Positions 1 through 13,300 of a DNA stretch of 64,000 nucleotides are shown here, piece after piece (position 1 is the stretch's first letter; every line of letters starts with the position of its first letter). This DNA is from Heliopora coerulea (Eukaryota > Cnidaria > Anthozoa > Scleralcyonacea > Helioporidae): the NCBI GenBank assembly GCA_030142905.1, contig JASJOG010000043.1, positions 1,436,501 through 1,500,500 on the forward strand, given 5' to 3'. A program made the translations under genes and the position numbers. The notes beneath the pieces are model-generated. The model searched no databases, was not told where the DNA came from, and was given only the letters and a program-made list of their open reading frames with translations.

Positions 1-3000
1 GCATTAAAAATTATCATCGGTTAACTTACAGCTGATTGTAAAATACAGCAAACAACCAAGAGATAATGGGTTCCAGAGATTTAATAAAATTGACTGAAGA
101 TATTTACCATTTTTTGCATTCCACTTGAAGAGCCACACGCTTTGATACTAATTGAAATTGTATAGCATATCGGCAAAAAATGCACTTAAGGTTCAACAAC
201 ACATTAATGACCTTGTATCGGAAGTTAAGGTATAATTTTGCAAGGTTTACTTTACACATTGATAAATTTCTTTGTTATTGATACGGTTTCTTTATAGGTT
301 AATTAAATGATGCATAGTAAATTTATCTACTAAAGGCTTAATCAAGCAGGTCACATCTGGCTGGCAACCGTGTTTTTCTGAGCTAATGTGCATACCGTTT
401 AACAGCACCAGCCATTATGCATTGTAAATTACGGATTGAACAGAGAAAACTCCAGAATTAAAATTCATAGTGCAATTAACCATTTTGAAAATCATTTCGA
501 AAGCAAGTTATCCATAAGATGATGACCGTTTCGTTGTAAACAAAACTGAGGTCCGATTGAACCCTGTGGCTGTATCTCGAATGTTTAATTTGATCTCAAC
601 TCTTGACCTCAGGTTTAAAAAAAAAAGTCAACCTTCACGAGCAGAGGTTTTCAGTTCTATACATCGGCCATTCTTGTAAAGATTATAACCAACTTGAGTA
701 GCTTGGATGGAAATTTTAGTCTGGGAAGCCAGCCATGCAAATGTTTTGTGAAAGGTTTCTTTATATTGGGTTTATTTTGTTGCAAGATCAATATGTAAAT
801 TTGTTTCGCGCAACATTAAGGCGACACTGTAGACGTACATGCTTTGACACCTCCAAGACAGCCCAAAACAATAGAACTGCAAAATTAAAAACCAAGCCAT
901 CGGGATCATGGGCATTTCACCCCTGTCAGAAAACATTCAGAACAATATCAACCAAATGTATTTTTACTCGGGTGACAGTTTTCACGTTGAATCGAGACAA
1001 AAAACATTTTAAATCGTTTAGTAAGGAGAACCTTCACCGATGTATACAGACACCAAATAACTACCCAGCTTGACACATGGGGGGATGTTAAAAACCTCAG
1101 TTATTGTTTGGTCTCGGTAAATGATCCGAAATGTTTATTTCTAAATCTGTAAGAGTTCAGGTGTCAATGAGAATAAAATGTATTGTGTCCACTGTCAAAG
1201 ATTACCCTTTCAACAAGGATCGTTGCTTGAGTATCATAACAATAGGTTATCTGCCAGACAGCTTCGTCTTTGATTTCATTCCAGAAAACCCAACTCACCA
1301 ATCATTCCTTTGGCAAAGCTTGAGAAACATTTTACTGACAATTGAAACCATAACTTTCACAATATATGACCTATTTGAACCTAATTTCTGAACTATTGTG
1401 TTCTTCCAATTACGTCTTTACTTATTAATTCCCCGGTAAATTATGTATTGCGACGATACAAAAGGTTCCGTTTTTGTAATTATAGTTAATATTGTCCAAA
1501 GATTTGGAGCAATAGTTTGCGGTCATAATCTAAAAAGTCCCAAACTTCGCAGATCTTTCACTTCAATGTTTGCCAAATTGTCAAAACTGAAGCACTCTTG
1601 TGGAACCGAAGAAAACAAGTCATTTTTCCAAGTAAGACCGAGAATCACATATGCAACAAAGACAATTTGAGAAAACGATATGAATGCAGCACAGTTGCCG
1701 ACTTTCATACATTTCCCTCAACGAAAAAATAACAAAGCGTTCGTAAGTCTCCATTTCTGTCAATAAAATTTGCGTTAAAAAATAAGAGACACGTTGACGC
1801 ATAATTGTCCAACAACGCCAAATATTCTTAAGAAAACAAATGACTTCCGAGTCGAACATCCACGGTTTGCCTAAGCCGCAAGCATGTTATATTTAGATAT
1901 AACACTACCGCACGAGTACCAACAATGAACGATAACTTTTATATTTTGCAACAAGAATGTAAAAGATAAAAACCTAAAGAATACACCACTTATTGTGATC
2001 CCGGAGCAATGAAAGAAACGTTTCCTTACTGTTTGAAACCATGTCCAATCACAACAAGATTTTATCGTACATTGTTAGAGACGTCTGATGTTTTGTTCAT
2101 GTCTTTCAACAAACGGAACTAAAGGTCTTCAAACAGAAACACTCTTCAATTTTAACGGCATAATTTCGTATACGTAACGTTGATGGAGTCCTGGGGGTTA
2201 TTTAATAATAAGAAACATAAGCACCATCCCTCGTAGAATTACTGCATTTTACTTCAAAACATAACTTGAAACGAACAGAGATAAGAAAAGCTCGGCTCGA
2301 GTTAATAACAAGCACGATAGCGCTAATCTTACTGGAATTGTTTCAATAACGAGGCCAGATATAGATATAGTACTCCATTCCCTAACTTAATGCCTGGGAA
2401 ATGAGTACCACGACGACGGGTACACGCCATTTCGTGTGGAGCAGTTAATGTCAACAAAACAAGGACTACTTCGTATGATAAATAAGCGTGGTCAACAAAT
2501 CAGTCAAGCTGTCGTTCAAAGTTCGACCGAGGATAGATCAATTGGTTGTAATGAGTACACGAAGAGACAATACGAACCAGGAGATGAATAAATGACTGAA
2601 AATTTGCGATGTCATTAGCCCCCAGTTGGTTTAACCTCAACAGGATGCCGTAAAAGCCACACCTAAAATCTACAATATTCAGTACCTCGGCACATGACAA
2701 TGCACATGACACAGCTTTTCAAAACACGAGAACCACGCCTCACGGAATATTATAAACGGTCAAATCCCTGTACCGTACTATCAAGAAAAAAATATAAACA
2801 TTGTCCCATTTCCCGTACGAATATAGTTTAGTCTTTATTGAAATAGAAATTGACATCGAAATTAACAACAGTTGTAAATTTCACAAACGCGGAATCTAAT
2901 TAATAGTGCCCTTGCTTCGTCGGGCTAACCTCTGAAAGGTATTTGATCGTGAATTAACAAGTGAAGTTCATCCTCTCAAAAGAAGGTACTAAATGAAAGC

Positions 3001-3314
3001 TAATTTACACATACTTTTATACGATTTCGCTCTTTCCTCAAAAAAAAACTTACATGCAATATACCTAACTATGCTCTTACGGAATGAACCTTTCCAATAG
3101 TCAAACTTAGTATCGAACAAAGTCCTGCCTGTCGTTCCCCCTGTATGACCTATTGATCCGTCCAAAATCAAATATAAATACTCATGAATTTGGGGACTTT
3201 GTAGGCACACGGCAGACAGTTAATGAGTCGTGCTTAATCTTATATCTTTGTTTCAGCTAAAAGGGTCGCACTTCTCCCACACTAGAGCAACTGTTCGATA
3301 TAACCACAGAGAGT
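1..3314. other. Intergenic region downstream of the FAXC-like gene
   Basis: I see no recognisable gene here. Open frames of up to about 110 codons (for example 735-1073 plus) have no family signature and no splice-consistent neighbours. The right-hand 480 bp probably holds the 3' UTR of the FAXC-like gene, because a reverse-complement AATAAA lies at 2834-2839. The rest is AT-rich unique-looking sequence. Confidence 0.6.
2834..2839 (-). terminator. Candidate polyadenylation signal of the FAXC-like gene
   Basis: On the minus strand this reads AATAAA, about 475 nt after the stop codon of the FAXC-like CDS. It is the nearest clear hexamer I found in the right orientation. Position and hexamer are seen; use is inferred. 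Confidence 0.4.
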
Positions 3315-4859
3315 TTAGTCCGATTTCGTCTCACCTTCGCCCTCTTTTGCCTCATCTTCAGCTTTCTCGTCCTTTTTATCCTCGCTTTCTTCTTTCTTCT
3401 CCTCAGTTTCTCCCCCAGTTGCTTCGTCAGTTTCCTTAGTTTCTCCATTCTCTTTGGCCTCTTCAGTTTCTTTGGCTTCTTCAGTCTCTTTGGCTTCTTC
3501 ACTTTCCTTGGCTCCTTCGTCCTCCTTGGCCTCACCGTTCTGTTTTGGTTCTCCCTCTTTGTTTTCGTCGTCTGGTTTTTCTTCGGCTGGACTTGTCGGC
3601 TCTGATTTCTCGCCTTCCTCCTTAGGCTTTCGTTTCTTATTTCCACGGAAACTCAACCTCTTAACCAGCGAGGTTTTGGGTTTGTCTTGGAACTTCTCGG
3701 CTCCACAAATATCCGACCAATCTGCCCAGTATTTTTCTTTCATTCTCTCGCAGAAAGAGTGTAGATTCGGCAACTTCTCACAAATGAGAGTTTGCTGTGG
3801 TGATCCCAAGGCTCCGTAATCGAAGTTGGCTATCAGACCAAACACAATCGCGTCAAAACTGGACGGCTGGTCGCCCATGAAGTACTCCTTCTCTCCAAGG
3901 AATGCAGAGAGCGCGCTGAGGTCTTGTTCAGCAATATTATACAGCTCTTCGCGATTGTGTCTTCCAATCACATGGCTTTCGATTGATTTTTTGCATTTGT
4001 TTTGGAACATCTTTGGACTGACTACATTGAGCACAGGAGGTAATTTGCTAAACACTTTTTTGCTGTCGCCGTAGTTATCGACCCAGCGATAATACACCAG
4101 ACTCCAGTTGGTGCTTTCCTCAATCATGGTGCGGAAGGCGTGTGCTGTAGCTTCATCTTTCGGCGACAGATGCTTATCCGTTTTTACCTCAAATTCCTTC
4201 TTAAGGAAGCTGATGCAGTTCTTAAGGCCTTCTACCTTGGTCTTCTTGTATTCCACATACGGAATTTTTCCTTTGTTTTCTTTCGTAACGTCTTGGGCCT
4301 TATCTTCGTATTCATTCTCGTATGGAATCTCAGCCATTTTCATGAATGTCTCAAGAGCGAGACACTGGGGTGAACGACTTACGATATATTTGACGGGTGG
4401 CAATTGATGAAGAATTACCTTTGGTGGTTCTTCCTCAATTTCAGGGGCACTTTGGACAGGTTCTACAGGTGCAGCTTCAACTGTTTCTTCGGCATTTGCT
4501 TCAACTTTTGGCTCCTCTGTTGTTACGTCAGGCGCTGCTTCTTCGGCAGGGTGTTCGCTTTCTCCATTCTCCTTCGGTTCTTCTGGTTTGTCTGCATCTT
4601 CTTTTTCCTCCTTTTTTTCTTCAGGTTCGCCGTTTTGAATTGCTTTTACTTCTTCCTTTGGTTCTTCAGTAGATTCCTGCACGTGGTTTTCTACAGTTTC
4701 TGTCTCCGAGCGAACCTCCGTGACATAGGTAACCGTCTCGTGGGTTTTGACCGTGCTAATCACTTCAGACTTAACACTGTACTCGACTTTCTTCTCAGCC
4801 GTAACGATCTCTTCGGAACCTTCATCGGTTGGCACAATCTCTTGCATTTCAGTTGCCAT
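3315..4859 (-). CDS. FAXC: Failed axon connections (Fax/FAXC)-like protein with GST-like fold and acidic tails
   Basis: This is a single uninterrupted exon of 514 aa, starting at MATEMQEIVP. Residues about 150-225 form a metaxin/Fax-type thioredoxin-like GST N domain (SRSPQCLALETFMKMAEIPY, then GKIPYVEY). Residues about 230-385 form the GST C domain (ESTNWSLVYYRWVDN, IGRHNREELY, GEKEYFMGDQPSSFDAIVFG, CERMKEKYWADW). Fax-family proteins were first linked to axon development in Drosophila; their biochemical activity is not settled. The fold is flanked by an acidic Glu/Thr-rich N-terminus of about 145 aa and a Lys/Glu-rich C-terminus of about 125 aa with repeated KETEEA units. These tails make it longer than vertebrate FAXC, which is about 400 aa. 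The thiol position of a GST active site is SPQC, as in non-catalytic relatives. The family call is firm; function in this animal is unknown. Confidence 0.88.
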   Translation of the reverse strand: MATEMQEIVPTDEGSEEIVTAEKKVEYSVKSEVISTVKTHETVTYVTEVRSETETVENHVQESTEEPKEEVKAIQNGEPEEKKEEKEDADKPEEPKENGESEHPAEEAAPDVTTEEPKVEANAEETVEAAPVEPVQSAPEIEEEPPKVILHQLPPVKYIVSRSPQCLALETFMKMAEIPYENEYEDKAQDVTKENKGKIPYVEYKKTKVEGLKNCISFLKKEFEVKTDKHLSPKDEATAHAFRTMIEESTNWSLVYYRWVDNYGDSKKVFSKLPPVLNVVSPKMFQNKCKKSIESHVIGRHNREELYNIAEQDLSALSAFLGEKEYFMGDQPSSFDAIVFGLIANFDYGALGSPQQTLICEKLPNLHSFCERMKEKYWADWSDICGAEKFQDKPKTSLVKRLSFRGNKKRKPKEEGEKSEPTSPAEEKPDDENKEGEPKQNGEAKEDEGAKESEEAKETEEAKETEEAKENGETKETDEATGGETEEKKEESEDKKDEKAEDEAKEGEGETKSD

Positions 4860-7321
4860 CCCGCAGCCTTACTCACTAGGCAAACAACTCAAAGATTAAA
4901 GATCACGAACACCTTTCTCCGACGTACGCCAACGTTAGAAAGACTCAACTTATACAAACGCTAAGCAACATGGGTATACACGCCTTTGTTGGATGTAATT
5001 GACATATTTCGCATTTTTTAACCAATCATAGCGCTTCGTGGGATCAACATCGAACGTACCTAACCAATCATATTAGGCAGTATTACTATGGAATTGTTTA
5101 CGCGTAAACGCGTTGAAGCTTGTCGTCGAGACGCATCCATACGGTATCGAATAGGCAAACATTTGAATAGTGTACAACCACTCGCGCGCCACGCTCTAGG
5201 ATTTTCTCAATAGCTTAATGTGTAGTCGAACAAAAGTGATCTGCGAATAAAGCGATAATTGTTTGCCCTTAATATCTCCAATGGACTCTCGTCTTACAAA
5301 TAGGAATTAAAAATCCGAGTCATCTGTCTATCATTAAGATCGCCTATTTAATATTGAGAACTTTCCTTGTTGATAATTTGGAGGAACCAGAATTGTTTCA
5401 CGGCTTTTCACAAATTAATTTCGATACCATTTCTGGGATTAATTAAGATATTTGATGAGTCTTCCATCGATGCTCTCCGATGAACCTATGTAATAAATAC
5501 CACAGTCATTTTAAGCGCTGTAATCCCCTTGTATCCGATATTATCATAATTTGGCCTGCGGCAAAAACTATTATAATGATTCCTCCTGTTCTAGAAAGAT
5601 CATTTAGATCTCCATATTGTCTCAAAAAAAATCGTCATCAAATAATGTATAATAAACCTCTTTATGTCGTAAATTCAACAACAACAAAAAATACTTTGGG
5701 CTTTTGATATATTTTCCTGCCATGTTTAATTCATTGCTGATTGCGTATGCAAAAGACTTATTATTTATGCATCGTTAGATTAAATAGACCATCAGTTCTT
5801 TGAAAATTGCAAGGAAAAATTTTTTCACTACTTATTTATACGAAGCGTAAAGTTCCTTTGACATCTGTGAAACCATTTATTGGAACCAAGCGTCTTTTTC
5901 GTTTTTTCGCGTATTTATTCTTTAAATTGCGTAAGAGAAAACCTGGAAGTAGAGATGGGAAGAAATAAAATCATCAGGGTTATTTCGAAAAAAAAGGAGT
6001 CGTTGGTTTTAAATCTTGTTTGAACATGTCTATCAAAATAGATTAATTTAAAATACTCATATGTCTGAGAGACATAGCCCCACCACTTGAAATTACACCT
6101 TCCGTCCTTAAATGACTTGCAATTAACAAAAATGAAAAGTCGAAAGCACTCATTAACCCAAATTCTGATCAAAATTGTCGACAATAGACTGAAAAAAATT
6201 TTTCGGCTACACCACGCTTTACTCTGTTCCGTGCAACAAACCGGTTTTTTTTTCTTTTCAGTTTTTTTATTTGTTTGTTTGTTTGTTTGTTTTTTTGTCT
6301 TGTGTCTTGGAAAGACTTTCGGCGCAATTCCTCTTCTCACTAATGCGGCACAAAATCAAACAATATTGATAAACTGTCGGGTCATTAGCATCAGTTTTCA
6401 TTTTTTGCCGGACGTTAAAGTCTGAGGAGTATTTACCTTGCTATATCTTATTGAGGGCTCAGTTGGGTTAGCTTCAGCGCGAAACTGTTTTGAAAAATAA
6501 ATCTTTTTTTTTTTTTGACTTTTAATAGTTGTAAAGGAATATTGCAACACTTGCTTTATCCTTAATAAAGATCATTGAAAACTTAACTGAGCAGTGAAAT
6601 GACGTCATCACTGACATTTAGCAAGGAAAATTTTGTTCCTTTAAAATCTTCGTTCACACACCAGTTCCTCCCAGGATAATAAAATTTTCTGGTATAAAGT
6701 AAACAGTGATGAAAAATTGTGCACTTATCGACACAGAAACCTGCTAAATCCAGGTTCTATATGTTTAAATTCGGGACAACCTCCAGCTTAACCGGTTATT
6801 AAGCACTGATGTACAGGAACAACCATTTAATTTCTAAGCGTAGTGGGGATGAGCTAGTATGGGCACATTTTTTCTTTTTTTCAATCACACGGACAATTTT
6901 TGGAATTCTTTTTCTTCAAAGGCGTGCAAATGCAGCGAATGATTTTGAAAATTAACGTAACTTTTTTTATTGGCCATAGCATGTGCGCTGTTATTTTTCT
7001 GATTAGGAAATAATCTTTTTCCAAAGCATTTACTTCTGAAAACCTTCACCTAATTTCCGACCTTTGGACTCACAGTATTTCTAGCCGATGGGAACATAGC
7101 CTCTAGCAATTTAAGACATGCTGGACTAAAAACTTAACAAAGAAACATATCCTTGGCAAACTTGTGCTTAATTATTACGTATAATATTGAGTAAGTTTGT
7201 TCTAAACTAAAACAATATTTGTATTTTAAATATTGCCGCAAGTGTGGTGGCAAACACAAACACTTTTTCAGTAACAAGGGCATTAAGTCCGCAAGGGGAT
7301 ATTGATCGTGCCCTATCCAAC
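4860..7321. other. Intergenic region between divergent FAXC-like and RNPC3 genes
   Basis: The starts of the two flanking genes point away from each other, so the promoters of both should lie in this 2.5 kb. I found no convincing TATA box or gene. A T-rich tract with TTTG units sits at about 6244-6300. Open frames here are low-complexity or unsupported. Confidence 0.5.
6244..6300. repeat. T-rich tract with a (TTTG)n microsatellite
   Basis: The stretch is almost pure T with about six consecutive TTTG units near 6269-6292. It could be the poly-A tail end of an old retroelement read on the minus strand. No element body was recognised. Confidence 0.7.
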
Positions 7322-10300
7322 ATGGCGGATGTACTAGGCACAGAAGATCGTGACTTGTTAATAAAGAATTTGCCAAAAGAGTTCACAAATGGAGATAAAG
7401 AAGAATTATTGCACTATTTTGGAGCTAAACACGTCGTTTGTATGGGATCAAGAGGGCGACTGGTGAGTGAATGACATAAAATTGAATGTTTTTACCAATC
7501 AACTGACAATGTGGTTTCAACGTGAGTCAGCTGGGTCAGTTTCCTAACCTACGAAATAATCTTTCTGCAAAACCCATGGTTTATGGATTCTTGTCTCGTT
7601 TAGAGAAGCTCCGCATATGCGACGTTTTCCAGCTCTGCCTCAGCCAGACAGGTTAGCAAATGGTGAAATGAGGTGCAGTCTCGTGATAATAAAAGAGCCC
7701 AGCATAGAAATCGAAGGAATGGCATCATTAAAAAAACAAACAAACATACACACACTATGTATTGAATTCTAACGTTTCGTTGCCGTTTATTGTAACTGTA
7801 ACTTTATTCTCTGAAGATGTTGCAAGTGTGGCAACGAAAAGTTAGAATTCAATAAATAGTATGTGTATGTTTGTTTGCTTTTAATGATGCCATTCCTTCG
7901 AGTTTAACGCTGGGCTCTTTTATTCATCGCGAGACTATGCTTCCTGCCTGGTGAATAGAATTTATTTTTTCCTGATTTTCCTTTTCTCAAATGGCATGTC
8001 ATCTTATTATTTCACAAAATAATCTATTATCACAGGCCCTTGGTAGGCTACACCAACTTGAAATACTTGGACAGAAGCTTGTTGTGGAGTTTGCTAAAAG
8101 CCAACATAAAATTTTAGCATCAAAAGAAATGGCAAGGTACCAAACTACCTCTAACTCATTCAGCCCCTGAAAACTTCCTCTACTAAATAAAACTGTGTGG
8201 CATTAGTGCAATAAGGAAACTTTCAATGGTCCTAAGGGGTCCTGGGCCACCCAAGGGACCTACAATTGGTAGAATACTGTAGTCTTTAACCCAGTGTGAG
8301 GGCAGACACCCCACTTTACTGAACAGAATCATCAGTTATTAGCCAGAATACAATTGTGAAGTCCACTATTTCCCTATACTGTGTCAACAAGGTGACAGTC
8401 TCAGAGTTATTTCCCAGTGATGCCTGTATTGTCAACAATCTCTTGGATAATACATTTATTAACATCACAACTGACAATGATAGACCAATGGTGGTATAGA
8501 GTATATAAAAGGCAAAAAAAAGAAAAAACATACAGGCATTCATAAGAGTGCATGTTATATTTCACATATTTAAAAGCACTCATTCACAGGGCCAGCACTC
8601 CACTCTGATGAATAAAATTGTCTGTTATTAACCAGAATAAGATTTTCTGTGGAGTGCGCTCTTGCCCTTCCATGGGTTAAACACTGTCAAATTAGACATT
8701 TCTGCAACTCTACAATGCAAGGTGAACCCATTAAAGTGTTTTACATGTATCCCCAAACTTATCTTGGATACTGTCTGGCCAAAATTTACTGAGACTCTGT
8801 TAAGGTACTCAACAACTACTGTTTTAGTTTCTTTATTGGGAGAAAGAAGTCCTTAAATGACTCCTTGCAGGTTGATGGATTGAAACAATTTTTCATGAAC
8901 TCCATAACTTTGTAACTTTAAAACACATTGTTCCAATATAATATTGTAAAGGAAAGGATCTATAAATTGAAATCTCTACATTATAACATCAGGCATATCT
9001 TCCTGTTTCATGCTGATGAAATACTGTGATGGATTTCTCCTGCTATTTTTTTTCTTACAGACTTTCACCTCGACAGAGTGATATGAAAGTTGTTGATTTG
9101 GAAGAATCAAAAGATTTAAAGGAACCACCTGAAAAGAAAGTTACAAAACCAACTGAGAATTACTCTGGTTATGAGAAAGTGAGCTCTGAATTTGGGTATG
9201 TACATGAGTTTTTTCATGATATTCTTTAGCATCTTGGCTTCAGGATTGAAAGAAGAGCCCCAGCAGGAATGGCAGCAGTCTGGTATACTGATTACTGTTT
9301 AATATTGCTGTTGATGTTGGAAGATTAAGTTGAGACATTGCAGTTTATACAACTCTCCCTCATTACTGAAAATAACAAGTGTTAGATTCTTAAATATTTA
9401 TCATGTTAGTTTAAAAAAATTTATTCTGATATTTTACCTTCAAAATGCAATAGGTGTTTGTCATGGCCCAAGTTGTTTTATGAGTTATAAATAGTATGTT
9501 GGATTCTGTTTCAGGTTAAACTATCCCAGAAATAGCCATCTTCACTATCTCTACCCTCCTCCCAATGTTTCTATAATAACAAATATTGCAAATGCATTAA
9601 TTTGTGTTCCCAAATTTTATGTACAGGTAAGTAGGAGAGTGTGCTTTTAATGTATAAATAATGGTGATTCTTTTTTCATTCTGTTTTTCTTTTCTAAAGT
9701 GAACTAGGTATTTTTATATAAAAAATTTAAGTTCCATAGGCAGTAAGAGTTTCTTCCAGTAATGAATCCTGATACTGTTTCTTATTGAGAGCCAATCAGT
9801 CCAATTTATTTAGGATACAGAAATCTCACCCATGCCAAGAAAGAAACCTTGATGTTTGAAGTGAGCATCTAAGCAAAGTAAAGTCACCAGGCAGTTGCTA
9901 GTGAAAATAAAATATAAAAGATGCCATTGGTTTCAAAAGGTTTAGTGAATATCAAAAGGTACCCACAATTTTTGCTTTGTTGTAGGCAAAGCATGCCATG
10001 GAAAAAAGCTGACAGCCTGACCGAAGTTGGCTGAAAAGTATACATTATATTCATTTTGGGCAGGCAAAAAACCCATTAAAGTCAGCCAACTTCAAGAAAA
10101 CACCCAAAGTCTGAACAGAATTAAAGAAAAAAAAAGGATGATGGTTAAAATTTATCGACATATAGACATCAAATGATGTGGCTCTGAAAATAAAGAAATA
10201 ATTTTTCCCTAAACCTCATTTCAGGTTTTGCATCTAATGAATAAGTTGAATCTGCCAGCTCCTTTTGGTCTTCTGACAGCCACCCCACCATTTGTAAGTA

Positions 10301-13300
10301 TGTTGGTCTTTATTATCACATCTAATGTTTTAGATGGTCATTGCACTTTATGATGTAAAAAAGTAAATGGTTAACTGTTTTATAGCTGTTAAGCCTCCTG
10401 ATCATAAGAAATTTATCTCTGCTTTAACAAATTTTAATCAAACTTAAATAAAAGTGTTTTTGTGTTCACCCTCAAGCCAGATGGAAAAACAAGCATGGAA
10501 GATAATATAACATCCAGTGAAGAATCAGAAATTGAAAGTGATACAGAAACCAAGACTGCAAGGTATTGTATGTATGTATTGCTTTCAGTCTATCACATTT
10601 GGGTAGGGCATGCTGGGAGAGAGGCATTGATTGTAGTATAAATTTGCTGGTGTCATCCAACATGGTCATTTAGACGATGTTTTGTATTTTGTTTAGTCAC
10701 AATCCAATCCGCAAGAGACCATCCACTGCAACAAAACCAAAAGTGAAAAGACTTCGAGTACAACCAAGCCAACTTCTTCATCAGACAACATCTAAACTGC
10801 CTTCATCTTCCAGACAACAGTCTACCAAGTCTGTTGGGTCTGTCTTTGAGCAAGCAGCGGGGATCCCACAACACTCAAGCAAGATTGGTGTCAAGTTGGC
10901 TGATACGATATCTGCTATATTTGAAGCAGGACCCCAAATGATCCTGCTGCCTGAAGAGGAAATAACAGGTAAAAAAGCCCTAAGTTATTAAACTCTCTTT
11001 CCACGTCCTCCTTTATCTTCACCTTCACTCTCCATTTCTACCTCTACCCCCATCTCTACCTTTACCTCAATCTCCACCTTCTACCTGTATCTCCATCTTG
11101 ACCGTCACCTTTACCTCAAACACTATCTCTATCCCCGCAACACTCTTCATCTCTACCTTCACCTTTTCCTCAATCTCTACCTCTAACCCTACTCCAGCCT
11201 CCACCTTCATCTGTATCTCCACTTTCACCTCTGCGTCAACATCTACCCCTACCTCCCTCTCTATCTTTGCCTCTACTTATACCTCCACATCCTTTTTCAA
11301 TAACGTTCCCTGCTCTATCTTCGTCTTCGTCGCTGCCTCCGGCACCTCCATCTCCGTTTCTTTCCACTCCCCACTCTAACTCCATCTCTATCTGCGTCTA
11401 TACCTCCTTCTCTGTCACTGTATCTGTCAGTGTGTCTCTAACTCTGTCTTTGTATCTTGCTCTCTTTCCTCAACACCAAAAATAATACATTTTTCCGAAC
11501 ATTTCCTATACTTCGTTTAAAATGCTGTTGTTATATCATTAGATGTGGCAGATTCAAACAGCTCTGGTTTTGGTACATTTGCTCCAGCTAACAAGGAAGG
11601 CGAGAAAAATAATGTAGAAGAGGAGGACGAAGATGAAGAAACAGACGGAGAGTTTATTACTCTTCAAGAATTGAGAAGAAACAGGCTAAAAGAAGAAGGT
11701 AAACTCGTTAAAAAGCTTGGGGGGAATCCAAATAGAGTGACTGCTGCGCTAGGACTAGCGATTGTTTCCAAAATTTTTCTGAAATTATGAAGTTGATGAA
11801 CTTGCCAAATAATTCCTGATATTTCTAGAAGGAATACCGATGTTTCCAGCTAGATCCCGTGCCTACTTCAGACTTTTCCCACGCAAAAACTGAACTTTGA
11901 CGGATCACTATTAAATACTTTAATTTGTTGTATGCTTATTCCTTAAGCTCGTTAATTGAAAAAAGCTTTTTAGGGTTTTTTTTGTGAAGTATGTACATCC
12001 CATTAAACTGCTTTGGTGCAAACTCGCGTGACCTTTGTTTGACCTCCTTCCTTTCCAAAGTTCTTGCGTGGTCGTTGCAAGTCAAGGAAAATTAAAATGC
12101 AATGCGTCAACATCTACGACAGCGTTCTTTAAAAGAATTCTTCCTGCGAGGCAACGAGAACAATTAATTTTTAGTCTTAATAGTCTTAATTAACCTAACT
12201 TGTAGTCCTTAGTCTTTTTGCTGTCAAATGCCGCTGAGAATCCTTTCACCAGTTCAGGATGAACCTCTACCCGCAAAGAGATACAGTAAAAGATGTTTCC
12301 TAAGATTGACATCAACACAGAGTTTACAATCATTTTTAGAAGAGCTGGGGGGTTGTACAAGTCATATAAGAAGGCACGAGTTGTCAAAAAAGCTGGTCAA
12401 TTAACTGCGATTTCTCCGGATGCTAATATTTTTAACCACTTTCACAGTCCTATATCTTATCAAGATTCCTCATGTATCTGCAGTAAATGCTACTTATGGC
12501 ACTTTGTGTGTTTGTCAGTTTTCCGACATCCTTCGACCTTTGTCATACTCCTGAGTTTTTCGTTAAGAAGAACGGTCGTAGTAAAGAAGTATAAATTGAC
12601 CACGATAATTCTAAGTAGACCTTGCTTATTTACGGACTACTAAGGTGATACAGAACACGGCGCTGTAAGCGGGACATCAAATCAAATTACGGACTGCGGA
12701 GGAAATTACATCACTTAGCAACCGATTAAGTGCTGTAAATTTGATCCCATGCCAGGATATCAAGTACGGAATCACAAAAAGAGCATGTTGACACTGTCAA
12801 GGCCACCCCAGCCCTGTCTTCTGTAAGACGTCAAAGAGAAGTGAAATTAACCATTCTTTGTCAGGGGAGACGAAAACTTTCGTGAAGGTCAAATGTTCAG
12901 AAGATTTTTCTGAACCCAAGAAAAAGGATCTACCCCTACTACCACACGGGGGAAATGGTTTCGGTGGGAAGTGGAAGGTGCTTTTATCAAATATCTGTCA
13001 AGTGAAAAAGCAAGGGTGGAAGAAATGCCCGTATACAAATTCTTAAATTAGAAAGATTAGTTGTTATTCTCCCATTCCTCACTTCGCTCTTCAGATATTA
13101 ACATCCGTTTGGTGTGCAAATAATGATGATGAGTTACCTGGAAATGGTGAATATCATGGAACAAATACACCCACATGTACAGTTTCAAGTGACTTTGATT
13201 CCTGTTATTTGCTTATCAAACAAAACTTATTACCTCAAAGGCCAAGGGAAGAACGGGAAAACTGTAAAAGTCAATTTTCATAACTTAAAAAAATACTTTA

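Noticed and set aside
735..1073. 112-codon plus-strand open frame left of FAXC
   Set aside because: No recognisable domain, ordinary composition, no splice-consistent extension or paired promoter/terminator signals; expected by chance in this length of DNA.
3257..4964. Several open frames opposite or overlapping the FAXC-like CDS, including a 186-codon plus-strand frame
   Set aside because: Antisense or shifted shadows created by the Glu/Lys-rich codons of the real gene; phenylalanine- and leucine-rich with no family match.
11098..11485. Ser/Thr/Pro-rich open frames in RNPC3 intron 8
   Set aside because: They are translations of the CTCTAC-type pyrimidine array; the real exons on either side splice across it in phase.
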